From Nitrospirota bacterium (GTDB lineage: Bacteria > Nitrospirota > JACRHL01): DNA of 64,000 nt. Positions 32,527 to 41,362 of this stretch are shown in pieces (the first letter of the stretch is position 1; every line of letters starts with the position of its first letter). Location of the stretch: the NCBI GenBank assembly GCA_016212085.1, contig JACRHL010000003.1, positions 248,001 through 312,000 of the forward strand, written 5' to 3'. A program made the translations under genes and the position numbers. The notes under the pieces were generated by a model, which had not been told where the DNA came from, made no database searches, and saw only the letters and a program-made list of their open reading frames with translations.

Positions 32527-34254
32527 CTATCCCTCCTGGTCACGCATGCGGTTGAAATAGGCCTGGAGCAGCCGGTAGAAGCCAGCGCGCCGCCCCTCGC
32601 GCACCGGCAAACTGATCTCGTAGGCCACGTCCCGGTGGCGCACCACCACGCCGGTTTCGGCCCGGCCGCCGCCCTGCTCCTGCACGATGTCACAGCCTGC
32701 CAACACCCCAAGCGGCACGTCCTTGACGCGCTTGCCTTCCAGGAGCACCAGGCGGCGGTTGCCGATGAGCACGCCACACCCCTTGAAGCGCCCGCCCTGG
32801 CCGCCGCGCACCTCGCGCACCCGCGCGCCGGCGCGCACCACCCCGGCCGCCGGCGCGAAGTAGAGCACCCGCCCGTCCAGGGTGCGGTGGTGGCGGAACT
32901 TGACATCCTCGCACTGCTCCGGCGTGCTGAACAGGTTGAGGCGCTTCAGGCCCGCCAGAAATTCCCGCTCCGCCTCGCGCGCCCAGGCGTGCAGCGGAAA
33001 GGCGCAATAGCTGCACGCCTTGCGACGCGCCGCCTGGGTGCTGCCGCACTTGCCGCACGCCACGCGCAGCACCGCCGCGCAGCGCGGGCACACCTCGGCG
33101 TCCGCCCGGCAGCGGACGCCGCACGCGGGGCACGCCTCCTCCACCGCCTCCCGGGCGCCCGCCTCCGGCTCCGGGGCGGGCTGGAACCGGGGCTCCGGTG
33201 TCACGGGCGCCGCCGTGGCCGCCCCGTGCCGGGCGACGGCCACCGCGGCGGCCGGGGCACGCGCCGGGGCACGCGCCGGGGTGGGCGCCGGCCGGGTTGG
33301 CAGCCGCGGGGGCGCCTCCGGCGCCCGGGACACGGGGGGGCTGGGCACCGGCGCTTGCGGCGCCGGCGGCGCAGGCGCCGGGCGCGCCACCCCGCCCTCC
33401 AGGAAGTTGAAGTAGTGATACGAGGAGCCGGAATGTTCCATGTCGGAGCAGGCCTGGCTCACCTCGGCGAAATCCGCCTGGCGCGACTGGTTGCTGTGGC
33501 CCACCACCAGCGCCAGGTCGGCCACCGCGCAGATCACCCGCGGGCACCCCTTGGAGTAGCGGTAGATGCCCTCCAGGGCGATGGGGGTGAAGATGTCGCG
33601 GGTGGCGCCGGCGATGGCCAGCCGGTGGCGGATCATGCCGCTGGTGTCCGCCTGGTGCAGGTCCTTCAGGAAGAAGCGCACCGGCAGCCGCTGCCAGAAC
33701 TCGGGCATGGCGCGCACCGCCGGTTCCAGCGGCGCCTGGCCCGACAGGATGAAGCTGAGCAAAAACTCGCCGGCGCTACAGCAGTTGAGGAGGATGCGGA
33801 ACTCCTGGAGCAGGTCGGGGCGGTCGGCCATCATCTGCCCCTCGTCCACGATCACCAGGCTGTGCAGGCCACGCACGTGGTTGCTGCGCAGCAGGTCGCG
33901 CAGGGCGTTCATGTCGGCCACCTTGTCGCCGCTGATCTTGCCCACGCCGAGCTGGCGGGCGATCTCGCCCACCATCTGCTCGGGCGTCATGGTGGGGTAA
34001 TCCAGGTAGGCGATGCGGAAGCGGCCGGACGGGTCCTCGGACAGCTCGCGCATGAGCAGGTTGAGGGTGGTGGTCTTGCCGTTGCCGGCGTTCTCGGAGA
34101 TGAGCAGGGCGCCGCCCTTGCCGGAGTGGATGGCGAACTTGAGGCGCATCAGGCACTCGCGGTGCTGATCGCTCAGGTAGAACATCCTCGGGTTGGGCGC
34201 GAGCGAGAAGGGGGCCTGCTTCAGCCCCCAGTACTCCAGATACGCGGGTAGCAT
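32527..34254 (-). CDS. ExeA-like AAA ATPase fused to zinc ribbons and a PH/GRAM-like domain
   Basis: A 575-residue composite. Residues 1-270 are an ExeA/GspA-type AAA ATPase: FSLAPNPRMFYLSDQH at the N-terminus, Walker A ENAGNGKTTT with K60, Walker B SLVIVDEGQMM, and LSGQAPLEPAVR as sensor. ExeA normally aids secretin assembly. A Pro/Ala-rich linker (about 285-360) follows. A cysteine-rich block (375-420) has CPAC, CPRC, CGKC and CSYC pairs, likely two zinc ribbons. The last ~110 residues (GVLIGNRRLVLLEGKRVKDVPLG) look like a bacterial PH/GRAM domain. No peptidoglycan-binding domain or transmembrane helix is visible, unlike ExeA itself. Function unknown. Confidence 0.8.
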   Translation of the reverse strand: MLPAYLEYWGLKQAPFSLAPNPRMFYLSDQHRECLMRLKFAIHSGKGGALLISENAGNGKTTTLNLLMRELSEDPSGRFRIAYLDYPTMTPEQMVGEIARQLGVGKISGDKVADMNALRDLLRSNHVRGLHSLVIVDEGQMMADRPDLLQEFRILLNCCSAGEFLLSFILSGQAPLEPAVRAMPEFWQRLPVRFFLKDLHQADTSGMIRHRLAIAGATRDIFTPIALEGIYRYSKGCPRVICAVADLALVVGHSNQSRQADFAEVSQACSDMEHSGSSYHYFNFLEGGVARPAPAPPAPQAPVPSPPVSRAPEAPPRLPTRPAPTPARAPARAPAAAVAVARHGAATAAPVTPEPRFQPAPEPEAGAREAVEEACPACGVRCRADAEVCPRCAAVLRVACGKCGSTQAARRKACSYCAFPLHAWAREAEREFLAGLKRLNLFSTPEQCEDVKFRHHRTLDGRVLYFAPAAGVVRAGARVREVRGGQGGRFKGCGVLIGNRRLVLLEGKRVKDVPLGVLAGCDIVQEQGGGRAETGVVVRHRDVAYEISLPVREGRRAGFYRLLQAYFNRMRDQEG

Positions 34255-34335
34255 CGACCTTCCCTGACGAGGCTGATAAAACGGTCCACCAACCCGTTAA
34301 GCTACCATCCCGCGGCCATCGCCGCCAAATCCGCG

Positions 34336-35619
34336 TCAGCGGCGGGGCTCGGGCGGGGCGTCCGCCTGCTGGGCGGTGGCGGTCATGTAGGGCAGGTCGA
34401 GCTCCTTTTCCTGCCCGGCGCGGGCCACCACCAGCTTGCCGCGCTGGCCCGCCACCACCCCGGCGAGCACCACGCGCAGATCGACCATCTCGCCCAGATT
34501 GGTGCCGTCCAGGCGCAGCAGCTGGTCACCGGCCAGCACGCCGGCGCGCTCGGCGGCGGAACCCGGCAGCACCTCCCGCACCCAAAGCCCGTCCCGTTTG
34601 GTGTCGAGCATGACGCCCAGGCGGATCCGCGTTCCCTCCAGATCGGCGAACGGCACCGACCAGACGAAGTCCGCCAGCGGCAGGGGCAGGTCGGGCAGGT
34701 CCACGTCCATGCGCAGGTCGTCGCGCGCTTCCGGAAGCGTCACGGTGATGGGGAGGATGGTGGCGTAGGAGACCGGCACCATGTGGAACAGCTGGCGCGG
34801 GATGCCAAAGCCGTACTGGATGTGACCGCCCCCCGCCAGCACCACCATGTGCCGGCCCGCGTTGCCGGGGGCGGCCAGGGCGGCGGCGATGTTGGCGGCC
34901 ATGGTGCGCTCCCACAGGAGCTGCACCGAATAGTACCGGTCGCCGCCCTGGCTGTGGCCGCCGAAGATGGCCTTCATGTAGGCCTGGTGATAGGGGTCCA
35001 GCGGGTCCGCCGCGTCCGGCGCCGTGCTGCCGTTGGAGACGGCGCGCACCTCCTCGCGGGTGGCGTTGAGGGCGACGAGGGGGATGCGGTTGTCGCGGGC
35101 GAACTCCAGGATGGCGGCGTAATAGGCGTAGTCCTCGGACCAGTTGCGGTACCAGGCGCGCAGAAAGTCCTCGTTGGAGAGGGTGCCCGCCAACCAGGCG
35201 TCCAGCTCCGGCTGGGCATCGTGGGTGAACATTTCCAGCCCCACCACCACCTGCCCCGGATGGTGCCGCTGCATGGCCTCGAGCACCTGGAGCTGGGCGC
35301 GGTGGTCCTCCAGGTTGGTGTGCATCTCACCCACGAACACCACCCGCGCGTCCGCCACCACCGCCATCATCTGGTCGAAATCCACCCCCCGCCCGGTGGG
35401 CACGTGCACGAGGGTGCCCGGCGCCAGATGGTCCAGATCCGCATAGGGGGACGACGCGGAGCCGTCGGGCCCATCGCCCGCCTCCGGAACGGCCCCGGAG
35501 GGCTCCGGGTGGCCGTGGGCGGCGGCCAGCGCCGGGTCGGTGGCGGGCCGCAGGGTGGTGCAGCCGGCGGCGGCAAGCAACAGCGTGAGCAGGATCGGTC
35601 TCGACAACGTCTGGATCAT
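34336..35619 (-). CDS. ChaN-like heme/iron-regulated lipoprotein with C-terminal PDZ domain
   Basis: A 427-residue lipoprotein with lipobox AAGC (C20). The ChaN/EreA-like domain covers about 75-300, with VFVGEMHTNLEDH and QVVVGLEMFTHDAQPELD holding the conserved Glu/His residues. A PDZ domain follows at about 335-415 (VREVLPGSAAERAGVLAGDQLLRLDG). ChaN proteins bind heme in Campylobacter and related fold members are metal-dependent hydrolases. The ATG at 35619 is preferred; an in-frame GTG lies 12 nt upstream, and neither has a strong ribosome binding site. It is 27 nt downstream of the flavoprotein gene. Confidence 0.85.
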   Translation of the reverse strand: MIQTLSRPILLTLLLAAAGCTTLRPATDPALAAAHGHPEPSGAVPEAGDGPDGSASSPYADLDHLAPGTLVHVPTGRGVDFDQMMAVVADARVVFVGEMHTNLEDHRAQLQVLEAMQRHHPGQVVVGLEMFTHDAQPELDAWLAGTLSNEDFLRAWYRNWSEDYAYYAAILEFARDNRIPLVALNATREEVRAVSNGSTAPDAADPLDPYHQAYMKAIFGGHSQGGDRYYSVQLLWERTMAANIAAALAAPGNAGRHMVVLAGGGHIQYGFGIPRQLFHMVPVSYATILPITVTLPEARDDLRMDVDLPDLPLPLADFVWSVPFADLEGTRIRLGVMLDTKRDGLWVREVLPGSAAERAGVLAGDQLLRLDGTNLGEMVDLRVVLAGVVAGQRGKLVVARAGQEKELDLPYMTATAQQADAPPEPRR

Positions 35620-35646
35620 GGGCAGCGGCACTCGGGTCGGGAGGGG

Positions 35647-36882
35647 TCAGTACAGGTGGTATTCGCCGGTGGGGCGCAGCAGGTGATTGAGGTCGATATC
35701 CGTGCGCAACAGTTGCAGCTCGTGGCCGCGCGCGTTCACCCCCAGCTCGATCACCCGGCGGATCACGTTGGCGTGGCGCCGGTCGCCCAGGATGACGGCG
35801 CCCACCAGACGGCCGTCCTTGAACACCAGGCGCCGGTAGGCATCCGCCTGGGGCGGCGAACACACCTCCGCGTCGCCGGCGCTGTCGGCGCGGCCGATGA
35901 AGGTGAGGGGCAGATCGTACAGGGTGGCGGCCAGGAAGGAGTGGCGCATGCGGAAGCGCTCGCGGCCGCCGGCCATGTTGGCGCCCGCCACCCGCCCCTG
36001 CAACGACGCCGCCTGCCAGCCGGGGGTGTAGCGGTGGGTGCCGGCGTCGCCATCCCACACGCAGCACACGTCGCCGGCGGCGAACACGCCGGCGACGTCC
36101 GTGGCCATGCGTTCGTTGACCTTGAGCGGCTTGTCGTCCGTCATCACGCCGGCCAGCGCGGTGCGGGGCATGCCGCCCAGCCCCACCCCCACCCAGGAAC
36201 AGGCGATCCCCTTGCCGTGGGTGGTGGTGACGGCGGCCACCTTGCCCTGCCCCCCCTCGATGGCCGCGACCCCCTCGCCCATCCGGATCTCCACGCCGTC
36301 GTCCGCCACCCGGCGGTACAGCACCTGGCTGCCGCGGGCGTCCAGCCAGGGGGCGCCCACCCGGTCCTCCGGCACCAGCAGGGTGCAGGCCATGCCCATG
36401 GCACGGGCCATCCGCGCCAGGGTAAGGCCCGGCAGGCCGCCGCCCACCACCACGGCGCGGCCACCGGCGCGGCAGTAGCCCTTGAGCACGTCGGCCTCGC
36501 CCATGCGGCCGAGGGCGAGCACCCCGCCCAGGTCGGCGCCGGGGCAGGCGAGCTTGATGGGGGAGGTGCCGGTGCCGAGCAGCACCCGGTCATAGGGCAC
36601 GGTGCTGCCGTCCTCGGTGACCACCTGGCGGGCCTCCTTGTCCACCGCCACCACCCGGCCGGTGACGCGGCGCACGTTCAGCGACTCCAGGTAGCCGTCG
36701 GGGAAGCCCCACAGTTGCTCCCGCGACAACTTCCCCATGACGTACTGGGGCAGGGAGGCGCGGAAGTAGAATGGCCACGGCTCCTCGGAGAACACCGTGA
36801 TCTCACCCTCCGGGTCGCGGGAACGGATGGCGGGAATGGCCTGGGCGGCGGCGGCCCCCAGGCCCACGACACAATACCTCAC
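35647..36882 (-). CDS. FAD-dependent pyridine nucleotide-disulfide oxidoreductase family protein
   Basis: A 411-residue flavoprotein of the NADH:rubredoxin/nitrite reductase-like class. The FAD-binding VVGLGAAAAQAIPAIR replaces the common GxGxxG with GLGAAA. VVVGGGLPGLTLARMARAMG is the NAD(P)H site, and [14 protein letters not shown] binds the FAD flavin end. No redox-active CxxC is present. The GTG start overlaps the stop of the Fe-S protein gene (GTGA), so a stoichiometric complex with that protein is likely: NAD(P)H and FAD here, Fe-S chain there. Electron acceptor unknown. Confidence 0.85.
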   Translation of the reverse strand: MRYCVVGLGAAAAQAIPAIRSRDPEGEITVFSEEPWPFYFRASLPQYVMGKLSREQLWGFPDGYLESLNVRRVTGRVVAVDKEARQVVTEDGSTVPYDRVLLGTGTSPIKLACPGADLGGVLALGRMGEADVLKGYCRAGGRAVVVGGGLPGLTLARMARAMGMACTLLVPEDRVGAPWLDARGSQVLYRRVADDGVEIRMGEGVAAIEGGQGKVAAVTTTHGKGIACSWVGVGLGGMPRTALAGVMTDDKPLKVNERMATDVAGVFAAGDVCCVWDGDAGTHRYTPGWQAASLQGRVAGANMAGGRERFRMRHSFLAATLYDLPLTFIGRADSAGDAEVCSPPQADAYRRLVFKDGRLVGAVILGDRRHANVIRRVIELGVNARGHELQLLRTDIDLNHLLRPTGEYHLY

Positions 36883-38102
36883 GCGCCCTCCGCCGGTATC
36901 GGGCCCTTGCGCCCCTGGGTGATGGGCGAGGTGAAGTGCACCGGCTGCGGTTTCATGCGGCTGTCGTCCTTCACCGCATCGTGGACCAGGTCCACCAGGT
37001 CCACCACGCGCACCCCCGCCTCGTCGGCCAGGGGGGCGAACGCCTCCAGGCAGCGCACGCACTCCACCACCATGGTGCCGGCGCCGGTCTGCCTTGCCAT
37101 GGCCAGCCGTTTCTTGCGCAGGTGGACCACCTGGGCCGGGTTGACCTCGAACTGGTGATACCCGCAGCACACGCCGTTCCCGCCGCTCTGCGGCATCTCG
37201 ATGAGGTAGCCGAACTGGCGCAGGATGCGGCGCGCCTCCTCCCCCTCGTCGAGCTTGCGCGAGATGTGGCAGGCGTCGTGAAAGGTGAGCGGGTCCGCCA
37301 CCTGCTTGATGGGGAAGCGGTGCAGGTTGCGGCGGATCCAGCTGGCGGTGGTGACCGGCATGAACGCCTCGCCCTTGACCGCCACCAGCCGCTTGAGGGC
37401 CGTGTAGCACTCGGCGCCGATGGTCACCACCTCCCTGGGGGCGGCGGCCTGGATGCGGCCGAACAGGTGGTCCATCAGCTCCTCGGAGCGGGCCAGATCG
37501 CCGGACAGCAGGTGCGGCCAGCCGCAACAGGAGCGCATGCCGCCCAGCACCTCGTAGTTGCAGCCCAGGTAGTCGGCCAGGGCCAGCACCTTGGCGGCGG
37601 TGCCGGTTTCGGAAAAGATGTTGCAGCCGAAAAAGAACAGGGTGTCGGCGGCGCGCAGCGTGCGCTTGTCCACGTGCTGGGCCAGGCCCTTCAGGCGCGG
37701 CCGCGCCTGGAGGTTGAGCAGCGATTGCTCGGCGCGCCGCGCCACCCCGCCGCCGCCGCCCATGAGCCGCAACTGGTCCGCATAGGCCTTGGGGCGCGGA
37801 TACAGGTTGGACTTCTGCCACAACACCATGGCATCACGCTCCAGCCCGACGGGACAGGCCGGCACGCACCGGCCGCACTGGAAGCACTCCCACACGAAGC
37901 GCCGGATGACATCCGACGGCGGGATGATGCCCACGGTGGCGGCGTTCAGGTCGGCGATGCGCAGTTCCGGCCCGGCCACCGGGCAGGCTTGCAGGCACTC
38001 GTGGCAGCCGATGCAGGCCGCCAGGTCGGCCTCCACCTTGCGTTTCAGACCGACGCCGATGCTGTTCAACGCGCCCGGGCCCCCGTTCGTGTGTGTCGGC
38101 AT
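36879..38102 (-). CDS. HdrC/GlpC-like iron-sulfur oxidoreductase subunit
   Basis: A 407-residue cytoplasmic Fe-S protein. Two 4Fe-4S motifs are C30-x2-C33-x2-C36-x3-C40 and C73-x2-C76-x2-C79-x3-C83. Two CCG domains follow. The second is complete (C278, C312-C313, C348-x2-C351); the first has C160, C192-C193 and only C232 of the last pair. Such HdrCB-type proteins pass electrons in heterodisulfide-reductase-like and glycolate/lactate oxidase complexes. It is translationally coupled to the flavoprotein downstream, suggesting a two-subunit electron-transfer complex. The ATG at 38102 is chosen; GTG/ATG codons further up extend into non-conserved sequence. Confidence 0.88.
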   Translation of the reverse strand: MPTHTNGGPGALNSIGVGLKRKVEADLAACIGCHECLQACPVAGPELRIADLNAATVGIIPPSDVIRRFVWECFQCGRCVPACPVGLERDAMVLWQKSNLYPRPKAYADQLRLMGGGGGVARRAEQSLLNLQARPRLKGLAQHVDKRTLRAADTLFFFGCNIFSETGTAAKVLALADYLGCNYEVLGGMRSCCGWPHLLSGDLARSEELMDHLFGRIQAAAPREVVTIGAECYTALKRLVAVKGEAFMPVTTASWIRRNLHRFPIKQVADPLTFHDACHISRKLDEGEEARRILRQFGYLIEMPQSGGNGVCCGYHQFEVNPAQVVHLRKKRLAMARQTGAGTMVVECVRCLEAFAPLADEAGVRVVDLVDLVHDAVKDDSRMKPQPVHFTSPITQGRKGPIPAEGA

Positions 38103-38205
38103 GCCTGCATTCCGCCTCCCAACACCGGCCCCGCCCACGCTGGCCGGCGACCATCCTGCTCCCCATCCCTAGGATAGTCCACGGCCCCGATCCGGGCCAA
38201 CGGCG

Positions 38206-39564
38206 TCAGCGCCGGTTCGCCTCCAGCAGCGCCACCCAGTGGCGCGCCACCGGGTCGGTCACCAGCACGTGGGCGTAGCTGGCCCAGGTGTTATGCACGC
38301 GGTAGCCATCCCCCCCATCGCCCCGCCCAAGCCGGTCGGTCAGGCGCAGGGTGGTGGCCACGCCGTGGGCGGCCAGGGCGTCCCGGTCCACCTCCGAGTA
38401 GCGGAACTCGTGACCCTTCAGCTCCGCTCCCACCTCCCCCAGCGGGCCCGCCCCGGTCACCGTCAGCGTGCGGTAGCCCAGGGCCACGCGCCGTTCGTTC
38501 ATGCGGCAGGGGGCGGGCAGCACCCCGCAGAACGGGAAGAAGCGCCCGTCGGTGGTGTGGATGCCCTGGCTCAGGTAGATGAGCCCGCCGCACTCGGCGA
38601 ACACGGGCATGCCGCCGGCGCAGGCGGCGCGGACGGCGCCCAGCATGGCGCCGTTGGCGGACAGGGCCGCAGCGGCCAGCTCCGGGTAGCCACCGGGCAG
38701 GTAGAGGCCGTCCAGCCCGTCCGGCAACGCCACCTCGGCCAGCGGGCTGAAGGGCACGATCTCGGCCCCGGCCTGGGCCAGGGCGTCCAGGGTGTCGGGA
38801 TAGGCGAAGCAGAAGGCCGCGTCCCGCGCGACGCCCAGGCGCACCCGGGGCGGCGGCCAATCATGCCGGGCGAGGCGCGTGGCCACCGGCGCGGCGGCGG
38901 CCAGCAGCGCGTCCAGGTCGAGGCCCGCCTCCACGTGGTCCGCCAGACGCTCGAACAGGGTGTGGTCGGCCAGGTCCTCGGCGGTGGTCAGCCCCAGGTG
39001 GCGGGAGGGAATGGCGATATCGGCGTCGCGCCCCAGGTGGCCCAGCAGGGGCACGCCGGTGGGGCGGATGGCGTCCGCCAGGTGCTCCAGGTGGCTGGCG
39101 CCGGCCACCCGGTTGAGCACCACGCCGGCGATCCTCAAATCCGGGTCCAGGGTGGCAAAACCGTGCACCACGGCGGCCACGGAGCCCGCCATGCCCGAGG
39201 CGTCCACCACCAGCAGCACGGGCAATCCCAGGCCCTTGGCCAGGCTTGCGGTGGAGCCCCGCCCGGTGCCGTCGCCGGCGCCGTCGAACAGGCCCATCAC
39301 CCCCTCCAGCAGCGCCACGTCGGCGCCGTGGGCGGCATGGGCGAAGGACGCCGCCAGGGTGTCCCACGGCATCATCCAGCTGTCCAGGTTGCGTGAGGGG
39401 CGGCCGGCGGCCAGCCGGTGCAGGCCGGGGTCGATGTAGTCGGGACCGGCCTTGAACGGCGCCACCTTGAGGCCGCGGCGCCGCAGCAGGCGCAGGAGCC
39501 CCAGGGTGACGGTGGTCTTGCCCGCCCCGGAGGCGGTGCCGGCCACGGTGAAACCCACCGTCAC
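38206..39564 (-). CDS. cobB: Cobyrinate a,c-diamide synthase (CobB/CbiA)
   Basis: A 452-residue ATP- and glutamine-dependent amidotransferase of cobalamin synthesis. The dethiobiotin-synthetase-like N-terminus has P-loop GTASGAGKTT (K16) and FKAGPDYIDPGLH. The C-terminal GATase domain has the nucleophilic Cys in VFAECGGLIYLSQG and a terminal VHNTWASYAHV with the catalytic His region. The GTG at 39564 directly precedes VGFTVAG and has GGAGG upstream; the longer open frame runs through a repeat-bearing intergenic region. No other cob/cbi gene is present in the window. Confidence 0.92.
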   Translation of the reverse strand: MTVGFTVAGTASGAGKTTVTLGLLRLLRRRGLKVAPFKAGPDYIDPGLHRLAAGRPSRNLDSWMMPWDTLAASFAHAAHGADVALLEGVMGLFDGAGDGTGRGSTASLAKGLGLPVLLVVDASGMAGSVAAVVHGFATLDPDLRIAGVVLNRVAGASHLEHLADAIRPTGVPLLGHLGRDADIAIPSRHLGLTTAEDLADHTLFERLADHVEAGLDLDALLAAAAPVATRLARHDWPPPRVRLGVARDAAFCFAYPDTLDALAQAGAEIVPFSPLAEVALPDGLDGLYLPGGYPELAAAALSANGAMLGAVRAACAGGMPVFAECGGLIYLSQGIHTTDGRFFPFCGVLPAPCRMNERRVALGYRTLTVTGAGPLGEVGAELKGHEFRYSEVDRDALAAHGVATTLRLTDRLGRGDGGDGYRVHNTWASYAHVLVTDPVARHWVALLEANRR

Positions 39565-39614
39565 CGGGTGCCCTCCCCGCGCGGCGCGCGCGGAGCCGGC
39601 GGAACTGACAGGAA

Positions 39615-39776
39615 GTTGAACAAGTCCTTCCACGGGCTTGTTCAACCCGGAACCGGAAAAGCGCGGTTTTCCGGTCCCTCCGGATTTCAATCGCTTACGC
39701 GCTCGCAATCCACCGGCATATCCCTGTGCCGGACACGGGCATGCCGAAAAACGGTGTTTTTCAACAGCCCGCTAAC
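39615..39776 (+). repeat. Dispersed hairpin repeat, copy A (fabF-cobB spacer)
   Basis: The left module (39615-39660) folds as GTTGAACAAG/CTTGTTCAAC with a 12-nt loop and matches copy B at 56493-56538 in 34 of 46 ungapped positions. The right module (39743-39776) contains GAAAAACGGTGTTTTTC and matches copy B at about 73 %. Copy A has about 82 nt extra between modules, including a CCGGAAAA/TTTTCCGG hairpin (39654-39675). The right module reaches the fabF stop codon and might end fabF transcription. Confidence 0.7.
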
Positions 39777-41010
39777 CGTTGTAGGCCCGCAGCACCAGCG
39801 ACGCGTTGGTGCCGCCAAAGCCGAAGGAGTTGGACATCACCGCCCCCAGCCGCGCCTCGCGCGCGCCGCCGGGGTTGCAGTCCAGGTCGCAGGCCGGGTC
39901 CTGATGGTGCACGTTGATGGTGGGCGGGATGATGCCGGTTTCCAGCGCCTTCACGCTGAAGATGGCCTCGACGCCGCCGGCGGCGCCCAGCAGGTGGCCG
40001 GTCATGGACTTGGTGGAACCCATCACCAGCTTGCGGGCATGGTCGCCGAAGGTGGTCTTGACGGCGATGGTCTCCAGGGCGTCGGCCATGGTGGAGGTGG
40101 CGTGGGCGTTCACGTAGCCCACCTCGTCCGGGTTCATGCGGGCGTCGTTCAGGGCCATGCGCATGCAGCGCACGGCGCCGTTGGCGTCCGGCGGCGGGGC
40201 GGTGATGTGGTAGGCATCGCCGGAGCTGCCATAGCCCACCACCTCCGCATGGATGTGGGCGCCGCGCGCCTTGGCCTGCTCCAGTTCCTCGAGCACCACG
40301 ATGCCGGCGCCCTCGCCCATCACGAAGCCGTCGCGGTCGGCGTCGAACGGCCGGCTGGCGGTCTCGGGGTCGTCGTTGCGGGTGGACAGGGCCTTGGAGG
40401 CGCAGAAGCCGGCCACGCCCAGCACGCAGATGGCCGCCTCGGTGCCGCCGGCGATCATGGCGTCGGTGTCTCCGCGCTGGATGGATTTGAAGGCGTCGCC
40501 GATGCTGTGGGCGCCGGAGGCGCAGGCGGTCACCGCCGACTGGTTGGGGCCGCGCGCGCCGGTACGGATGGCCACCTGGCCCGACGCCAGGTTGATGATG
40601 GTCATCGGGATGAAGAACGGCGAGACGCGGCGCACGCCGGCCTCCATGATCTTGCGGTAGGTCTCCTCGATGGCCGGCAGGCCGCCCATGCCGGCGCCGA
40701 TGAACACGCCGATGCGATCCCGGTTGGAATCGTCGATGGTCAGCCCCGAGTCCCGCACCGCCTCCAGGGCGGCGGCCACGGCGTAGTGGATGAAGAGGTC
40801 CATCTTCTTGACCTCCTTGGGCTCGATGTACTTGGATGCATCGAAACCCTTCACCTCGGCGCCGATCCGGGTCGGCAGCTCGCTCGCGTCGAAGCGCGTG
40901 AGCAGGCCAACGCCGGAACGGCCGGCGACGATCCCGTCCCAGGTGGAGGCCAGATCATTACCCAGGGGACTGATGGTCCCCATGCCGGTGACAACGACAC
41001 GCCGTTTCAG
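39772..41010 (-). CDS. fabF: Beta-ketoacyl-ACP synthase II, probable CTG start
   Basis: KAS II elongates acyl-ACP with malonyl-ACP. From the first ATG (40983) the protein has 403 residues and lacks the conserved first strand. Nine codons upstream in frame encode KRRVVVTG preceded by CTG at 41008-41010, with GAGG 6 nt before it and an in-frame TGA further up. Starting there gives 412 residues, as in other FabF proteins, and places the nucleophile at Cys163 (VTACASG). The catalytic His residues lie in [13 protein letters not shown] and [14 protein letters not shown]. Last gene of the fatty-acid operon, separated from acpP by a hairpin. The CTG start is inferred, and a sequencing error could mimic it. 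Confidence 0.93.
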   Translation of the reverse strand: MKRRVVVTGMGTISPLGNDLASTWDGIVAGRSGVGLLTRFDASELPTRIGAEVKGFDASKYIEPKEVKKMDLFIHYAVAAALEAVRDSGLTIDDSNRDRIGVFIGAGMGGLPAIEETYRKIMEAGVRRVSPFFIPMTIINLASGQVAIRTGARGPNQSAVTACASGAHSIGDAFKSIQRGDTDAMIAGGTEAAICVLGVAGFCASKALSTRNDDPETASRPFDADRDGFVMGEGAGIVVLEELEQAKARGAHIHAEVVGYGSSGDAYHITAPPPDANGAVRCMRMALNDARMNPDEVGYVNAHATSTMADALETIAVKTTFGDHARKLVMGSTKSMTGHLLGAAGGVEAIFSVKALETGIIPPTINVHHQDPACDLDCNPGGAREARLGAVMSNSFGFGGTNASLVLRAYNG

Positions 41011-41058
41011 AGGATACCTCGCTATGCCAGGCGCGGGGATTCACACCCCGCGGCAAAC

Positions 41059-41088
41059 GGCCGGGCGCCCCGCGCGGGGCGCCCGGCC
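41059..41088. terminator. 13-bp hairpin between acpP and fabF
   Basis: A perfect 13-bp stem (41059-41071 with 41076-41088) and GCGC loop lies 28 nt after acpP on the minus strand. Only a short TTT follows, so partial termination or an RNA-stability element is likelier than full termination. This could let acpP be expressed above fabF. Confidence 0.5.
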
Positions 41089-41116
41089 TGTCATGTTCAA
41101 GTCGGGGCGGGCCGGA

Positions 41117-41362
41117 TCAGCCGGCGTTCACCTTGGCGCCCACGTAGGTGACCGCCGCGTTCACGGTGGTGATCTTCTCCGCGTCCTCGTCGGGGATTTC
41201 GATGTCGAACTCCTCCTCGAACGCCATCACCAGCTCCACGGTATCGAGCGAGTCGGCACCGAGATCGTCCACGAAGTTGGCGCTGCTCACCACCTTGTCG
41301 GCATCCACGCCCAACTGGGTGCAGATGATCTCCTTGACCCTGCTTTCCACGCTATCCGACAT
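41117..41362 (-). CDS. acpP: Acyl carrier protein
   Basis: An 81-residue acidic four-helix protein that carries fatty-acyl chains on 4'-phosphopantetheine. The attachment Ser38 lies in [21 protein letters not shown]-rich sequence (GAAGGAGAAGGG) upstream of the ATG gives a strong ribosome binding site, in keeping with very high expression. It sits between fabG and fabF as in E. coli. The C-terminus is a few residues longer than E. coli AcpP (78). Confidence 0.97.
   Translation of the reverse strand: MSDSVESRVKEIICTQLGVDADKVVSSANFVDDLGADSLDTVELVMAFEEEFDIEIPDEDAEKITTVNAAVTYVGAKVNAG

Noticed and set aside
33020-33415. Plus-strand open frame of 131 codons inside the ATPase gene
   Set aside because: It is the antisense of the Pro/Ala-rich linker and cysteine block; low-complexity translation and no ribosome binding site.
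38206-39708. Longer start for CobB (39708)
   Set aside because: The extra 48 residues are translated from repeat copy A and its flank; the P-loop region begins right after the GTG at 39564, which has a ribosome binding site.
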